Source: a virus. From it: a DNA stretch of 55,977 nucleotides. The first letter of the stretch is position 1; the number at the start of each line of letters is the position of its first letter. The notes beneath the pieces are model-generated. The model was given only the letters and a program-made list of their open reading frames with translations, did not search any database and was not told the origin of the DNA. The stretch covers positions 1-55,977 of IMG/VR virus record IMGVR_UViG_3300021091_000089, one strand, 5' to 3'. Of the stretch, positions 40,812 through 49,269 are shown one piece after another. The position numbers and the translations under genes were made by a program.

Positions 40812-40840
40812 TTTTTAAAAATTTAAACAAGCATTGTCAA
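40812..40840 (-). promoter_or_regulatory. Second candidate leftward promoter
   Basis: Minus-strand TTGACA (40840-40835) is a perfect -35, followed after 17 bases by TAAAAA (40817-40812), a weak -10. It is just beyond the insulating terminator. The rest of 40574-41019 holds A/T-rich sequence, a small CCCCA-CCG-TGGGG hairpin near 40683-40695 and no other supported gene except the leader frame. Confidence 0.45.
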
Positions 40841-40859
40841 ACTTTATACATCAACAAAT

Positions 40860-40895
40860 AAAAAAATGCCCCCGGAGCTTGCGCTCAACGGGGGC
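40860..40895 (-). terminator. Insulating intrinsic terminator (minus strand)
   Basis: Minus strand GCCCCCG ... CGGGGGC with an inner GAGC/GCTC stem is followed by AT and a seven-T run. It would stop any leftward transcription coming out of the packaging genes before it reaches the early promoters. Read on the plus strand it has no T tail. Confidence 0.7.
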
Positions 40896-40934
40896 CAAGA
40901 GGGGAGGGAGGATTCCCCTGAAGGAGAACTACAC

Positions 40935-41045
40935 ATGGAAGCCCCTTGCAAGGCTTCACAAGCGAGTATACACTTCTGCCCACTGAGCACAAGCTCTGCT
41001 TACGGGAGGAACGACCCGCGTGTTAGATCATTTGGTAAATGCTGA
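40935..41045 (+). CDS. Possible leader peptide before terminase (36 aa)
   Basis: AAGGAG is placed 7 bases before ATG 40935, a better site than that of the following gene. The frame (MEAPCKASQASIHFCPLSTS) ends at 41045 inside the small terminase gene. It may be a leader peptide whose translation opens the terminase start by coupling, or a spurious frame. No family or hydrophobic signal is visible. Confidence 0.3.
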   Translation: MEAPCKASQASIHFCPLSTSSAYGRNDPRVRSFGKC

Positions 41046-41616
41046 GTACGAGCCAGAGGTGTTAAAAGCACCCATGGAAGGGTTTACGCCTTTAAAAAAG
41101 GTGGACGCCAACACTTTGCTTGACGCACAGATCAACACGACAGACTGGCTCACAGAACTGGGAGCCAAAGACGATGAAACGCTGGTGGCTCAGGCCCAAG
41201 AAACCCAAGCAAGAGACGCGTTCCACGCCCTGACTGCGGATCCCACCCGCGCCAAAGATGCACTGACACAGATTACGCTACCCCCGGCGATTCAAAAGCT
41301 GGTTGGAATGTTGACCATCTACGACTGGTCATTTGTTGACCACGCCCGTGAGCTGCGGGGAATGGCGGTGGCGAAAATTGTGGAAGAAACAGACCACCCA
41401 GATGCTCGTATCCGGTTAAAAGCACTGGAGTTGCTGGGTAAGGTCACAGAAGTGGGGTTGTTTACGGAGCGGTTTGAGGTGAAAAAGAGCGAGATGTCGG
41501 ATGCAGAGCTGGACGCCAAGATCAAAGAAAAGCTTGCAGCCTTAAACCGCACGATAGAAGTGGACGCCACAGAAGTCGAAGACATTTCTGTCCAAGAAGA
41601 TGAACAGAACCAGTGA
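41020..41616 (+). CDS. terS: Terminase small subunit
   Basis: This 198-aa protein starts at GTG 41020 with GGGAGGA upstream. The N-terminal 80 residues are mixed, the middle has QITLPPAIQKLVGMLTIYDW, and a helical stretch with HPDARIRLKALELLGKVTEV precedes an acidic tail (TEVEDISVQEDEQNQ). Its place directly ahead of, and overlapping, the large terminase gene by 17 bases is the regular position of TerS, which recognises the packaging site. No classical HTH is obvious, so the call rests mainly on location and general helical build. Confidence 0.75.
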   Translation: MLDHLVNAEYEPEVLKAPMEGFTPLKKVDANTLLDAQINTTDWLTELGAKDDETLVAQAQETQARDAFHALTADPTRAKDALTQITLPPAIQKLVGMLTIYDWSFVDHARELRGMAVAKIVEETDHPDARIRLKALELLGKVTEVGLFTERFEVKKSEMSDAELDAKIKEKLAALNRTIEVDATEVEDISVQEDEQNQ

Positions 41617-43117
41617 TCAAGAGCTGCAGGCGCTGCTGGCAAGCATGACGCCGAAGCAAAAAATGGAGTTCTTAGAAGAGCTTGAGGAGCAGGAGCACAG
41701 GCTGCGGTTAAAAAACGCCCGGACAAACATGATCGAGTTTGCCAAAGAGATCTATCCGGGGTTTAAAGAAGGGGCGCACCACAGGCAGTTGGCGAAAATC
41801 TTCGCCGATGTGGCAGCAGGCACTAAAAAACGGGTAATTATCAATATTGCGCCACGTATGGGGAAGTCAGAGTTTGCCTCTTATTTGTTTCCGTCGTGGT
41901 TTTTAGGGCAGTACCCAGATCAGAAGATTATTATGGCAACGCACACCGCTGGGTTGTCAGAAGATTTCGGTAGAAGAGTGCGTAATTTGATTGAGTCCGA
42001 TGAATACAGAACCATATTTTCCGGCACAGTCGTGGCAGATGATCAAAAAGCAGCAGGCAAGTGGTCTACGTCGGCTGGTGGTCAGTATTACGCAGTGGGC
42101 GTGGGGGGAGCGTTGGCTGGTCGTGGTGCTGATTTATTTGTCATTGACGATCCACATTCTGAACAAGATATAAAGGCCAACAGTAGGGCGACATTTGATA
42201 ATGCATGGTCGTGGTTCCAAACAGGGCCGTTGCAGCGCTTAATGCCTGGGGGGCGCATCATCGTTGTGATGACCAGATGGTCATTGGTGGACTTAACTGG
42301 GCGGCTGCTTGCGTTTCAGGCGAGAAACCCAGAGGCAGAACCCTGGGAAATTGTGGAGCTGCCAGCCATAATGTTTGAAAACACCGAGCGCGAGAAGTCG
42401 CTCTGGCCTGAGCAGTGGCCCTTGGACCAGCTAAAAGCCAAAAAAATGGCGATGGACCCACGGTATTGGAACGCCCAGTACATGCAGCAGCCGACCTTAG
42501 ACTCGGCTGCGTTTATCAAAAGACAACACTGGAGAATCTGGGAACCAGAAGATCCACCTTCGTGCGAGTTCATTATTCAGTCTTGGGATACGGCGCACGA
42601 GGCCAAGACAACCGCTGACTACACAGCCTGCACAACCTGGGGAGTGTGGTATAACGAAGAAGAGAGCAGCAGGCCCAGCCTTATACTGTTGGACGCGTTT
42701 AAAGACCGGATGGAGTTTCCAGAGTTAAAAGAGGTGGCGTTTAAGCAATGGAAAGAATGGAACCCAGATGCGTTCTTAGTAGAAAAAAAAGCCGCAGGCG
42801 CACCATTGATTCAAGAATTGCGTAGGATGGGCATACCGGTAGATGAGTTTACGCCAAGCCGGGGCAACGATAAGATAGCCAGGGTTAACGCAGTTTCAGA
42901 CCTTTTTGCAAGCGGGTCGGTGTGGGCGCCGGATACGCGGTGGGCACGGGATGTGATTGAAGAAATTGTGGCGTTTCCTGTTGGTGAGCATGATGACTAC
43001 GTAGACACCATGACCCAGGCCCTGTTACGCTTTAGAAATGGTGGGTTTATTACACTGCCCAGTGACGAGGCTGATGAGCCAAGATTCTTTAAAAGCCGCA
43101 GGGCGGCGTACTACTAG
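41600..43117 (+). CDS. terL: Terminase large subunit (ATPase-nuclease)
   Basis: This 505-aa protein has the packaging ATPase motifs IINIAPRMGKSEFAS (Walker A, 84-90) and ADLFVIDDPHS (Walker B, 179-184). An RNase H-like nuclease follows, with IIQSWDTAHEAKTTADY (Asp330), FLVEKKAAGAP (Glu) and GEHDDYVDTMTQAL (C-terminal Asp pair). It cuts and pumps DNA through the portal. The length and motif order match Terminase_6 family enzymes of P22-like and related podoviruses. The start ATG lies inside the small subunit gene. The portal gene follows 8 bases after its stop. Confidence 0.96.
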   Translation: MNRTSDQELQALLASMTPKQKMEFLEELEEQEHRLRLKNARTNMIEFAKEIYPGFKEGAHHRQLAKIFADVAAGTKKRVIINIAPRMGKSEFASYLFPSWFLGQYPDQKIIMATHTAGLSEDFGRRVRNLIESDEYRTIFSGTVVADDQKAAGKWSTSAGGQYYAVGVGGALAGRGADLFVIDDPHSEQDIKANSRATFDNAWSWFQTGPLQRLMPGGRIIVVMTRWSLVDLTGRLLAFQARNPEAEPWEIVELPAIMFENTEREKSLWPEQWPLDQLKAKKMAMDPRYWNAQYMQQPTLDSAAFIKRQHWRIWEPEDPPSCEFIIQSWDTAHEAKTTADYTACTTWGVWYNEEESSRPSLILLDAFKDRMEFPELKEVAFKQWKEWNPDAFLVEKKAAGAPLIQELRRMGIPVDEFTPSRGNDKIARVNAVSDLFASGSVWAPDTRWARDVIEEIVAFPVGEHDDYVDTMTQALLRFRNGGFITLPSDEADEPRFFKSRRAAYY

Positions 43118-43125
43118 GAACCAAT

Positions 43126-45594
43126 ATGTCTATTGAAAAATCACTGTATCAAGCCCCGCGTGGCATCGTAGAAGATGTCGAAGATACTTTAGGCGAGCCA
43201 GAGATTGAAATTGAAATTGAAGATCCAGAGTCGGTAAAGATTGAAGCTGGTGGTTTAGAGATTTTAATTAAACCAGAAGGCGAGTCCGATTTTTACGCTA
43301 ACTTGGCAGAAGATATTGAGCCAGCAGAACTAGATTCTTTGGGTGGTGATCTACTCCAAGATATTCGCAACGACTTAGATTCCCGAAAAGACTGGGAGAA
43401 AACCTACAAAGAAGGGCTAATTCTGTTGGGCCTGAAGTACGAAGAGCGTACAGAACCCTGGGACGGCGCCTGTGGTGTGTTCCACCCCATGATTACAGAA
43501 GCCGTGGTGCGGTTCCAAAGTGAAACCATAATGGAGACGTTCCCTGCCCAGGGGCCGGTAAAGACAAAGATCCTCGGCAAAGATACACGGGAGAAGGAAG
43601 AAGCTGCGGCTCGGGTCAAAGAAGACATGAACTACGAACTGACAGAACGCATGCCAGAGTTTCGTATGGAGCACGAGCGGATGCTGTGGAACCTGCCTGC
43701 TACGGGGTCGGCGTTTAAAAAGGTGTACTTTGATCCGTCTCTGGAGCGCCAGACTTCTGTGTTTGTTCCAGCCGAAGACATCATTGTGGCCTACGGTACG
43801 GTCAGTATGGAGACTGCGGAGCGGGTAACGCACCGTATGTACAAGACCAAAAACGAGATACGCAAACTACAGGTAGCGGGGTTTTATTTAGATGTAGATT
43901 TGGGTGAGCCGTCACGAACTAAAAACGAACTACAGGAGAAAAAAGATAAAGAAAGTGGTATGTCGTCAAACAACGACGACCGTTACATACTGTATGAAGC
44001 ACACGTCAACTTAGACTTGCCGGGGTACGAAGACAAGGAAGACGGCAAGCCCACAGGCATAGCCATCCCTTATGTGGTCACGGTTGTAGAAGGCACAGGC
44101 GAGGTACTAGCCGTACGCCGTAACTACTACGAAGACGACGACACAAAACAACGTCGGGATCACTTTGTGCACTACGTGTACATCCCTGGGTTTGGGTTCT
44201 ATGGCTTTGGGCTTTTCCACCTGATTGGCGGGTTTGCCAAGTCAGCTACGTCGATAATGAGGCAGTTGGTGGATGCTGGTACGCTTTCCAATCTGCCAGG
44301 AGGGTTAAAAGCCAGAGGGCTACGGATCAAAGGCGATGACACCCCCATCGCACCAGGGGAGTTTAGAGATGTGGATATTGGCTCTGGTGCACTGCGGGAT
44401 AACATTTTGCCCCTCCCCTACAAAGAACCCAGCGCTACGCTATATCAGTTACTGGGAACAATTGTAGAAGAAGGCCGTCGGTTTGCTGCTACGGCAGATA
44501 TGAAGATTTCCGACATGAGCGCTCAGGCGCCAGTTGGCACGACTCTTGCGCTTCTGGAGCGCATGCTTAAGGTGATGTCGGCAGTACAGGCTCGGGTTCA
44601 TTACGCGTTCAAACACGAGCTGCAGCTTTTGTCTAACATTATCCGTGACTACACGGACGATGATTATGATTACGAACCACAGACTGGGGTTCGCAAAGCC
44701 AAACGTTCTGATTACGACATGGTGGAGATCATCCCTGTGTCTGATCCGAACGCAGCCACAATGTCTCAAAGGGTTGTGCAGTATCAGGCAGTGATCCAGC
44801 TGTCACAGACAGCACCGCAGATTTACGACATGCCTGCCCTGCATCGCCAGATGTTAGAAGTGTTGGGAATACGCAACGCTGCCAAGCTTGTGCCTATGGA
44901 AGATGATGAGAAACCGAAGGATCCGATCACAGAAAACATGAACGCGCTGAAGATGAAGCCGTTGAAAGCGTTTATGTATCAGGATCATCAGGCGCATATC
45001 ACGACACACATGAATATGATTAACGACCCAGCGGTCGCGCAGTTAGTCGGACAAAATCCCCAGGCGTCAGTAATGATGGCTGCACTACAGGCGCATATTG
45101 CTGAACACCTTGGGTTTTTGTACCGCCGTCAAGTTCAAGATGCGATTGGTACACCGTTGCCAGCGCCGGACGACACAATTCCGAAAGAGATGGAAGTTCA
45201 GATCTCCAAGATGGTCGCAGAAGGTTCACAGATCGTGTTGGCACAAAGCCAACAGGCTGCTGCACAGCAACAAGCACTACAAAACGCACAAGACCCGATC
45301 ATGCAGGCCGAGATGCAGAAACTGCAGATTCAACAGGCAGAAGTTCAGCGTAAGGCTCAAAAAGATCAGATGGATGCGCAGATTCGGATGCTGCAACTGC
45401 AGCTTGAAGAACTCAAAGCTCAGCAGCAAGCGGAGATTGAGGGTACACGCCTTGGTATTCAGATTGCCAAAGATCAGTCGGATTTGGAATTTAAGCAAGA
45501 CGTGGAGGCAGTAAAACAAGAGATTGAAGGTACCCGCATAGGTATGGAGCTTGCACAATCCCTTACTGAACCGGAAAGGAAACCTAAACAGTGA
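43126..45594 (+). CDS. Portal protein, P22-like
   Basis: This 822-aa protein is large for a portal, as in P22-like podoviruses. It contains WDGACGVFHPMITEAVVRFQ, DNILPLPYKEPSATLYQLLG, and ADMKISDMSAQAPVGTTLAL, with the last region characteristic of podovirus portals that carry a long C-terminal barrel. Residues of about 690-800 form a Gln/Ala-rich coiled coil (QAAAQQQALQNAQDPIMQAE) suited to such a barrel. The dodecameric portal anchors the terminase and the neck. It is followed at once by a 64-aa gene through a GTGA overlap. Confidence 0.92.
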   Translation: MSIEKSLYQAPRGIVEDVEDTLGEPEIEIEIEDPESVKIEAGGLEILIKPEGESDFYANLAEDIEPAELDSLGGDLLQDIRNDLDSRKDWEKTYKEGLILLGLKYEERTEPWDGACGVFHPMITEAVVRFQSETIMETFPAQGPVKTKILGKDTREKEEAAARVKEDMNYELTERMPEFRMEHERMLWNLPATGSAFKKVYFDPSLERQTSVFVPAEDIIVAYGTVSMETAERVTHRMYKTKNEIRKLQVAGFYLDVDLGEPSRTKNELQEKKDKESGMSSNNDDRYILYEAHVNLDLPGYEDKEDGKPTGIAIPYVVTVVEGTGEVLAVRRNYYEDDDTKQRRDHFVHYVYIPGFGFYGFGLFHLIGGFAKSATSIMRQLVDAGTLSNLPGGLKARGLRIKGDDTPIAPGEFRDVDIGSGALRDNILPLPYKEPSATLYQLLGTIVEEGRRFAATADMKISDMSAQAPVGTTLALLERMLKVMSAVQARVHYAFKHELQLLSNIIRDYTDDDYDYEPQTGVRKAKRSDYDMVEIIPVSDPNAATMSQRVVQYQAVIQLSQTAPQIYDMPALHRQMLEVLGIRNAAKLVPMEDDEKPKDPITENMNALKMKPLKAFMYQDHQAHITTHMNMINDPAVAQLVGQNPQASVMMAALQAHIAEHLGFLYRRQVQDAIGTPLPAPDDTIPKEMEVQISKMVAEGSQIVLAQSQQAAAQQQALQNAQDPIMQAEMQKLQIQQAEVQRKAQKDQMDAQIRMLQLQLEELKAQQQAEIEGTRLGIQIAKDQSDLEFKQDVEAVKQEIEGTRIGMELAQSLTEPERKPKQ

Positions 45595-45785
45595 TACAAA
45601 GTTTTGTAGAAGTTTTACGCAAAAAGATTCGTGAGGATCTAAACAACTACGCCGACGATATGGCAGGCGGCGCTTGTCAAAATTTTGAGCAGTACCAAAA
45701 ACTCTGCGGAGTCATCCAAGGTCTGGCTATGGCAGAGGCTTATTTACTTGATCTTGCAAAGAAAGTAGAGGAATCAAATGAGTGA
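45591..45785 (+). CDS. Small helical protein after portal (64 aa)
   Basis: GTG 45591 overlaps the portal stop. The helical product (MIQSFVEVLRKKIREDLNNY, then LAMAEAYLLDLAKKVEESNE) has two Cys. Similar small proteins commonly follow portal genes in podoviruses with no known role. It overlaps the GroES-like gene at its end. Confidence 0.6.
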   Translation: MIQSFVEVLRKKIREDLNNYADDMAGGACQNFEQYQKLCGVIQGLAMAEAYLLDLAKKVEESNE

Positions 45786-46140
45786 AGAATCAACCCCACG
45801 CCCAGCTACACAACTGCCAAAGCCTAAAGGGTGGAAGTTATTGTGTGCTTTGCCAGAAGTTGAAGACAAGTTTTCAGGCACTGACCTGCTTAAGCCAGAT
45901 TCGTTGGCAAAAGTAGAGGAATACAGCACAACCGTGCTTTGTGTCTTAGAGCTTGGCAGTGATGCCTACAAAGATGAAGGTAAGTTTCCTAACGGCCCGT
46001 GGTGTAAAAAGGGTGATTTTGTCTTAGTTAGGGCTTACTCAGGAACTCGTTTTAAAATTCACGGTCAAGAGTTCCGCCTGATTAACGACGATCAGGTTGA
46101 GGCTGTTGTGGAAGACCCACGCGGTTATACCCGCGCTTAA
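45778..46140 (+). CDS. GroES-like co-chaperonin
   Basis: This 120-aa protein shows the cpn10 pattern: GWKLLCALPEVEDKFSGTDL (replacing the mobile loop region), STTVLCVLELGSDAYKDEGK, then GPWCKKGDFVLVRAYSGTRF and KIHGQEFRLINDDQVEAVVE. These are the strands of the GroES barrel with the roof loop in between. Phage co-chaperonins such as T4 gp31 help GroEL fold capsid protein. Here the gene lies between portal and scaffold, upstream of the capsid genes, supporting that role. The length is close to the usual 95-120 aa. Confidence 0.85.
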   Translation: MSEESTPRPATQLPKPKGWKLLCALPEVEDKFSGTDLLKPDSLAKVEEYSTTVLCVLELGSDAYKDEGKFPNGPWCKKGDFVLVRAYSGTRFKIHGQEFRLINDDQVEAVVEDPRGYTRA

Positions 46141-46151
46141 AGGAGCAAAAA

Positions 46152-47084
46152 ATGCCTGAAAACAAATTTTCAAGTGAGCAAGAAGTACAAGAAGATAGTA
46201 TTGAGATTGAGACCGAAGAATCTGATATTGATCTTGAAATCGTAGACGACACGCCAGAAGAAGACCGTGGGCGTAAGCCTCTTGACCGGGATGTTAATGA
46301 CCCCAGTGATGAGGAAATTGCGGAATACAGCGACAAAGTCCAGAAACGGATGAAGGAGCTTACGCACGCACGTCACGACGAACGCCGTGCCAAAGAGTCA
46401 GCCTTACGGGAACGAGAAGAAGCTGTCCGTGTAGCGCAGAAACTGATTGAAGAAAATCGTGCACTGCGTCAAAACGTGAACACAAATCAGACCGTAGCCG
46501 TAGAAAGTATGAAGGCTCAGGCCGAAGCAGCGTTGGTCATGGCTCGTAAAAAGCTAAAAGAAGCCCAGGAAAACTATGACACTGACGCCATCATTGCTGC
46601 TCAAGAAGAACTGGCAGAGGCCAAATACCGGGCTGAAAGGATAAAAGACTACCGTCCTACCCCTTTACAAGAACCGAAACAAGAGGTATATAATCAGGAA
46701 ACTACGCCGCAAGTGCCTGTCCCAGACCAAAAAGCGTTGAGTTGGCAGCAACAAAACCAATGGTTTGGCGCAGATGAAGAAATGACCAGTCTCGCATTAG
46801 CGGTGCATAAGAAGTTGGTCGAATCGGGGGTTGACCCTCGCAGTGACGATTATTACGAGCGAGTAAACGCTCGCATGCGCGAAGTGTTTCCTAAATTCTT
46901 TGGAGAGACAAAAAAGGAACAACCGAGTAAACGTTCGGCTAACGTTGTAGCCGCTGTTACACGAACTGCAACTGGTAAAACCAGGGTTAAATTGACCAAG
47001 ACCCAAGAGGCGTTAGCCAGAAAATTTGGGTTAACCAACGAGCAGTACGCCAAAGAAGTCCTTAAACTTACATCGGAGTCCTAA
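46152..47084 (+). CDS. Scaffolding-like protein
   Basis: This 310-aa protein is very acidic at the start (SIEIETEESDIDLEIVDDTP) and dominated by coiled coil in the middle (RHDERRAKESALREREEAVR, ARKKLKEAQENYDT). The C-terminus is basic (TRTATGKTRVKLTKTQEALA). An acidic coiled rod with a basic capsid-binding end is the build of procapsid scaffolds. The gene is in the canonical slot between portal and capsid genes, 11 bases after the GroES-like stop and with a ribosome site AAAGGAG. No sequence family is recognised by me. Confidence 0.65.
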   Translation: MPENKFSSEQEVQEDSIEIETEESDIDLEIVDDTPEEDRGRKPLDRDVNDPSDEEIAEYSDKVQKRMKELTHARHDERRAKESALREREEAVRVAQKLIEENRALRQNVNTNQTVAVESMKAQAEAALVMARKKLKEAQENYDTDAIIAAQEELAEAKYRAERIKDYRPTPLQEPKQEVYNQETTPQVPVPDQKALSWQQQNQWFGADEEMTSLALAVHKKLVESGVDPRSDDYYERVNARMREVFPKFFGETKKEQPSKRSANVVAAVTRTATGKTRVKLTKTQEALARKFGLTNEQYAKEVLKLTSES

Positions 47085-47085
47085 A

Positions 47086-47562
47086 ATGTCTGAAAGAATT
47101 AGTCGTGATGGTACGCAAGAGCGTACGCCCAGAAACCTTCAAACACGTGAGAGTTCTGCTCGTAGCATGGAATACACCCCACCGAGCACTCTTCCTGATC
47201 CCACCCCACAACCGGGCTGGAATTTTCGATGGATTGCAACGTCTTTGTTAAATCAAGCGTTGCCCCAGAATGTTTCCAGAAAAACGCGTGATGGGTGGGA
47301 GCCGGTCAGAGCAACTGACCATCCCGAGCTAATGCTCGCAGGCGACAAAAATGGCAATGTTGAATTGGGTGGTTTAATGCTGTGCAAGATGCCTACAGAA
47401 CGTGTGGAATCTCGGACACATTTTTACCAACAAAAAAACACAGCCCAAGTGGAATCTGTTGATAACCACTTTATGCGTAACAATGATCCCCGTATGCCTT
47501 TGTTTAGCGAGAAAAAATCCGCTACGACTAGGGGTGTGGGGTTTGGTACTGGAACAAAATAA
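47086..47562 (+). CDS. Virion-associated protein before capsid genes (158 aa)
   Basis: It starts 1 base after the scaffold stop. Features are Pro/Arg-rich residues 15-70 (YTPPSTLPDPTPQPGWNFRW), the beta segment HPELMLAGDKNGNVELGGLM, and a C-terminal tail with VGFGTGTK. This sort of protein recurs in podovirus capsid operons with unknown role, possibly a minor capsid component. No catalytic motif is visible. Confidence 0.55.
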   Translation: MSERISRDGTQERTPRNLQTRESSARSMEYTPPSTLPDPTPQPGWNFRWIATSLLNQALPQNVSRKTRDGWEPVRATDHPELMLAGDKNGNVELGGLMLCKMPTERVESRTHFYQQKNTAQVESVDNHFMRNNDPRMPLFSEKKSATTRGVGFGTGTK

Positions 47563-47580
47563 CCTTTTTAGGAGTTAAAC

Positions 47581-48237
47581 ATGGCTTACCCTACTGTAGA
47601 CAAGCCTTACGGGCTTATTCCGATCAATCTGATCGGCGGTCAGGTGTTTGCTGGAGCTACCCGGAAGCGTCGTATTGCTAGTGGTTACAATACGAATATC
47701 TTCTTCGGTGATCTGGTAAAGCTGACCACTGACGGAACGATCGTTCTTGCTAATGAAACCTCTACTGGCCCTTCTACGGGTTTTGCTGGTGTTTTCCTTG
47801 GCTGCAACTTCATCAACTCTTCTACTAAGCAGTTGCAGTTTCAACAGTTTTATCCAGCCAATACGACGGCCCCTACTGGCACGTTCATTGAGGCTATTAT
47901 TGCTGATGATCCTGACACGCTGTTTAAGGTAGTTGTGGTATCCGGCACAACCGTTGTTACCGGCGTTCAGTACAGCGCCATTGGCGAAAATGCTGATCTT
48001 GTACAAAACGCAGGTTCAACGACTACTGGTAATTCGGCTGTTGCTATTAACGCAACTACCGGAACTGCTCGGACCAAACCAATCCGCATCGTGGATGTTG
48101 TTCCTGATACCTCTTACATTTCCAGTGGAAATGTTCTGTTCCCTGAGGTAATCGTCAAGATCAATGCTCCGTCTGTTGATGAAGATGGCGTACCGTCTGG
48201 CGGTCATATGTACAACAACCCGCTGGGTATTGCTTAA
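47581..48237 (+). CDS. Capsid decoration/minor capsid protein candidate
   Basis: This 218-aa protein follows GGAG before ATG 47581 and is almost all beta strand with Thr/Val/Gly (FFGDLVKLTTDGTIVLANET, TLFKVVVVSGTTVVTGVQYS). The N-terminus (YPTVDKPYGLIPINLIGGQV) is typical of DUF2190-like or decoration proteins that clamp HK97-fold shells. It is directly upstream of the major capsid gene, 11 bases away. Decoration versus minor shell component cannot be separated from sequence alone. Confidence 0.6.
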   Translation: MAYPTVDKPYGLIPINLIGGQVFAGATRKRRIASGYNTNIFFGDLVKLTTDGTIVLANETSTGPSTGFAGVFLGCNFINSSTKQLQFQQFYPANTTAPTGTFIEAIIADDPDTLFKVVVVSGTTVVTGVQYSAIGENADLVQNAGSTTTGNSAVAINATTGTARTKPIRIVDVVPDTSYISSGNVLFPEVIVKINAPSVDEDGVPSGGHMYNNPLGIA

Positions 48238-48248
48238 GGAGCTAAATC

Positions 48249-49157
48249 ATGGCTATTTCACGTGCACAACTGCTTAAAGAACTCCTTCCCGGCCTGAACG
48301 CCCTGTTTGGTCTGGAGTACGCTCGCTACGGCGAAGAGTACAAGGAGATTTACGAGACTGAGACTTCTGAGCGCTCGTTTGAAGAGGAAACCAAACTGTC
48401 TGGCTTCTCCGCCGCTCCGGTGAAGAACGAAGGCAGCGCAATTGCCTACGATAACGCGCAGGAAGCTTTCACTGCTCGCTATACCCACGAAACCATTGCT
48501 CTTGGATTCTCGCTGACTGAAGAGGCTATTGAGGACAACCTCTATGACTCCCTGTCATCGCGCTATACCAAGTCGCTGGCCCGTGCTATGGCGTACACCA
48601 AAGAGGTAAAAGGCGCATCCGTTCTCAACAACGGGTTTAGTGCTTCTTTTCCCGGTGGTGATGGTGTTCCTCTGTTCTCTACTGTTCACCCACTGATTTC
48701 TGGTGGCGTTAACAGCAACACCCCTGCGACCCCTGCAGATTTGAATGAAACTTCTCTTGAGAACGCCGTTATTCAAATTGCTGCATGGACTGATGAGCGC
48801 GGCCTGCTGATTGCGGCTAAACCGCGTAAGCTCATTATTCCTTCTGCGTTGCAGTTCGTGGCAACCCGTCTTCTTGAGACTGAACTCCGCGTCGGTACCG
48901 CTGACAACGACATCAATGCTCTGAAGAACAACGGTTCTATCCCTGGTGGTTACGCAATTAACCACTGGCTGACGGACACGGACGCATGGTTCCTGACCAC
49001 GGATGTTCCTAACGGTATGAAGCACTTTGTGCGGACTCCGCTGTCGAACTCAATGGATGGAGACTTCGATACAGGGAACGTTCGTTACAAGAGTCGCGAG
49101 CGCTACTCGTTCGGGTTCTCGGACCCGCTTGGAATGTTCGGAAGCCCCGGAGCCTAA
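48249..49157 (+). CDS. Major capsid protein (HK97 fold, Mu gpT-like)
   Basis: This 302-aa protein contains LLKELLPGLNALFGLEYARY (N-arm helix), TKSLARAMAYTKEVKGASVL (spine helix), GGDGVPLFSTVHPLISGGVN, and ERGLLIAAKPRKLIIPSALQ with AINHWLTDTDAWFLTT, the pattern of gpT-type capsid proteins. The length is usual for the family. GC and codon use are more regular than in neighbours, as expected for a highly expressed gene. An intrinsic terminator follows immediately. Confidence 0.9.
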   Translation: MAISRAQLLKELLPGLNALFGLEYARYGEEYKEIYETETSERSFEEETKLSGFSAAPVKNEGSAIAYDNAQEAFTARYTHETIALGFSLTEEAIEDNLYDSLSSRYTKSLARAMAYTKEVKGASVLNNGFSASFPGGDGVPLFSTVHPLISGGVNSNTPATPADLNETSLENAVIQIAAWTDERGLLIAAKPRKLIIPSALQFVATRLLETELRVGTADNDINALKNNGSIPGGYAINHWLTDTDAWFLTTDVPNGMKHFVRTPLSNSMDGDFDTGNVRYKSRERYSFGFSDPLGMFGSPGA

Positions 49158-49177
49158 GCTACATAAGGCTTTGCGAG

Positions 49178-49210
49178 AACCCCCGGTGTAAAAGCCGGGG
49201 GTTTTTGTTT
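49178..49210 (+). terminator. Intrinsic terminator after the major capsid gene
   Basis: ACCCCCGG (49179-49186) pairs with CCGGGGGT (49195-49202), followed by TTTTGTTTT. It ends the packaging/capsid transcript. The same stretch leads straight into a promoter for the HNH gene. Confidence 0.9.
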
Positions 49211-49212
49211 TC

Positions 49213-49241
49213 TTGCTTTTTGATTTTCTTTGTGATACATT
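49213..49241 (+). promoter_or_regulatory. Promoter of the HNH endonuclease gene
   Basis: TTGCTT (-35), 17-base spacer, TACATT (-10) with a TG one base before it. It overlaps the end of the capsid terminator and gives the HNH gene independent expression, as befits an inserted gene. Confidence 0.6.
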
Positions 49242-49269
49242 GCCTGTTACTAAGTCAAAGGAGATCAGC

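Noticed and set aside
40574-41019. tRNA gene in the control region
   Set aside because: The hairpins there do not form a cloverleaf and lack the conserved T-loop and CCA-adjacent features.
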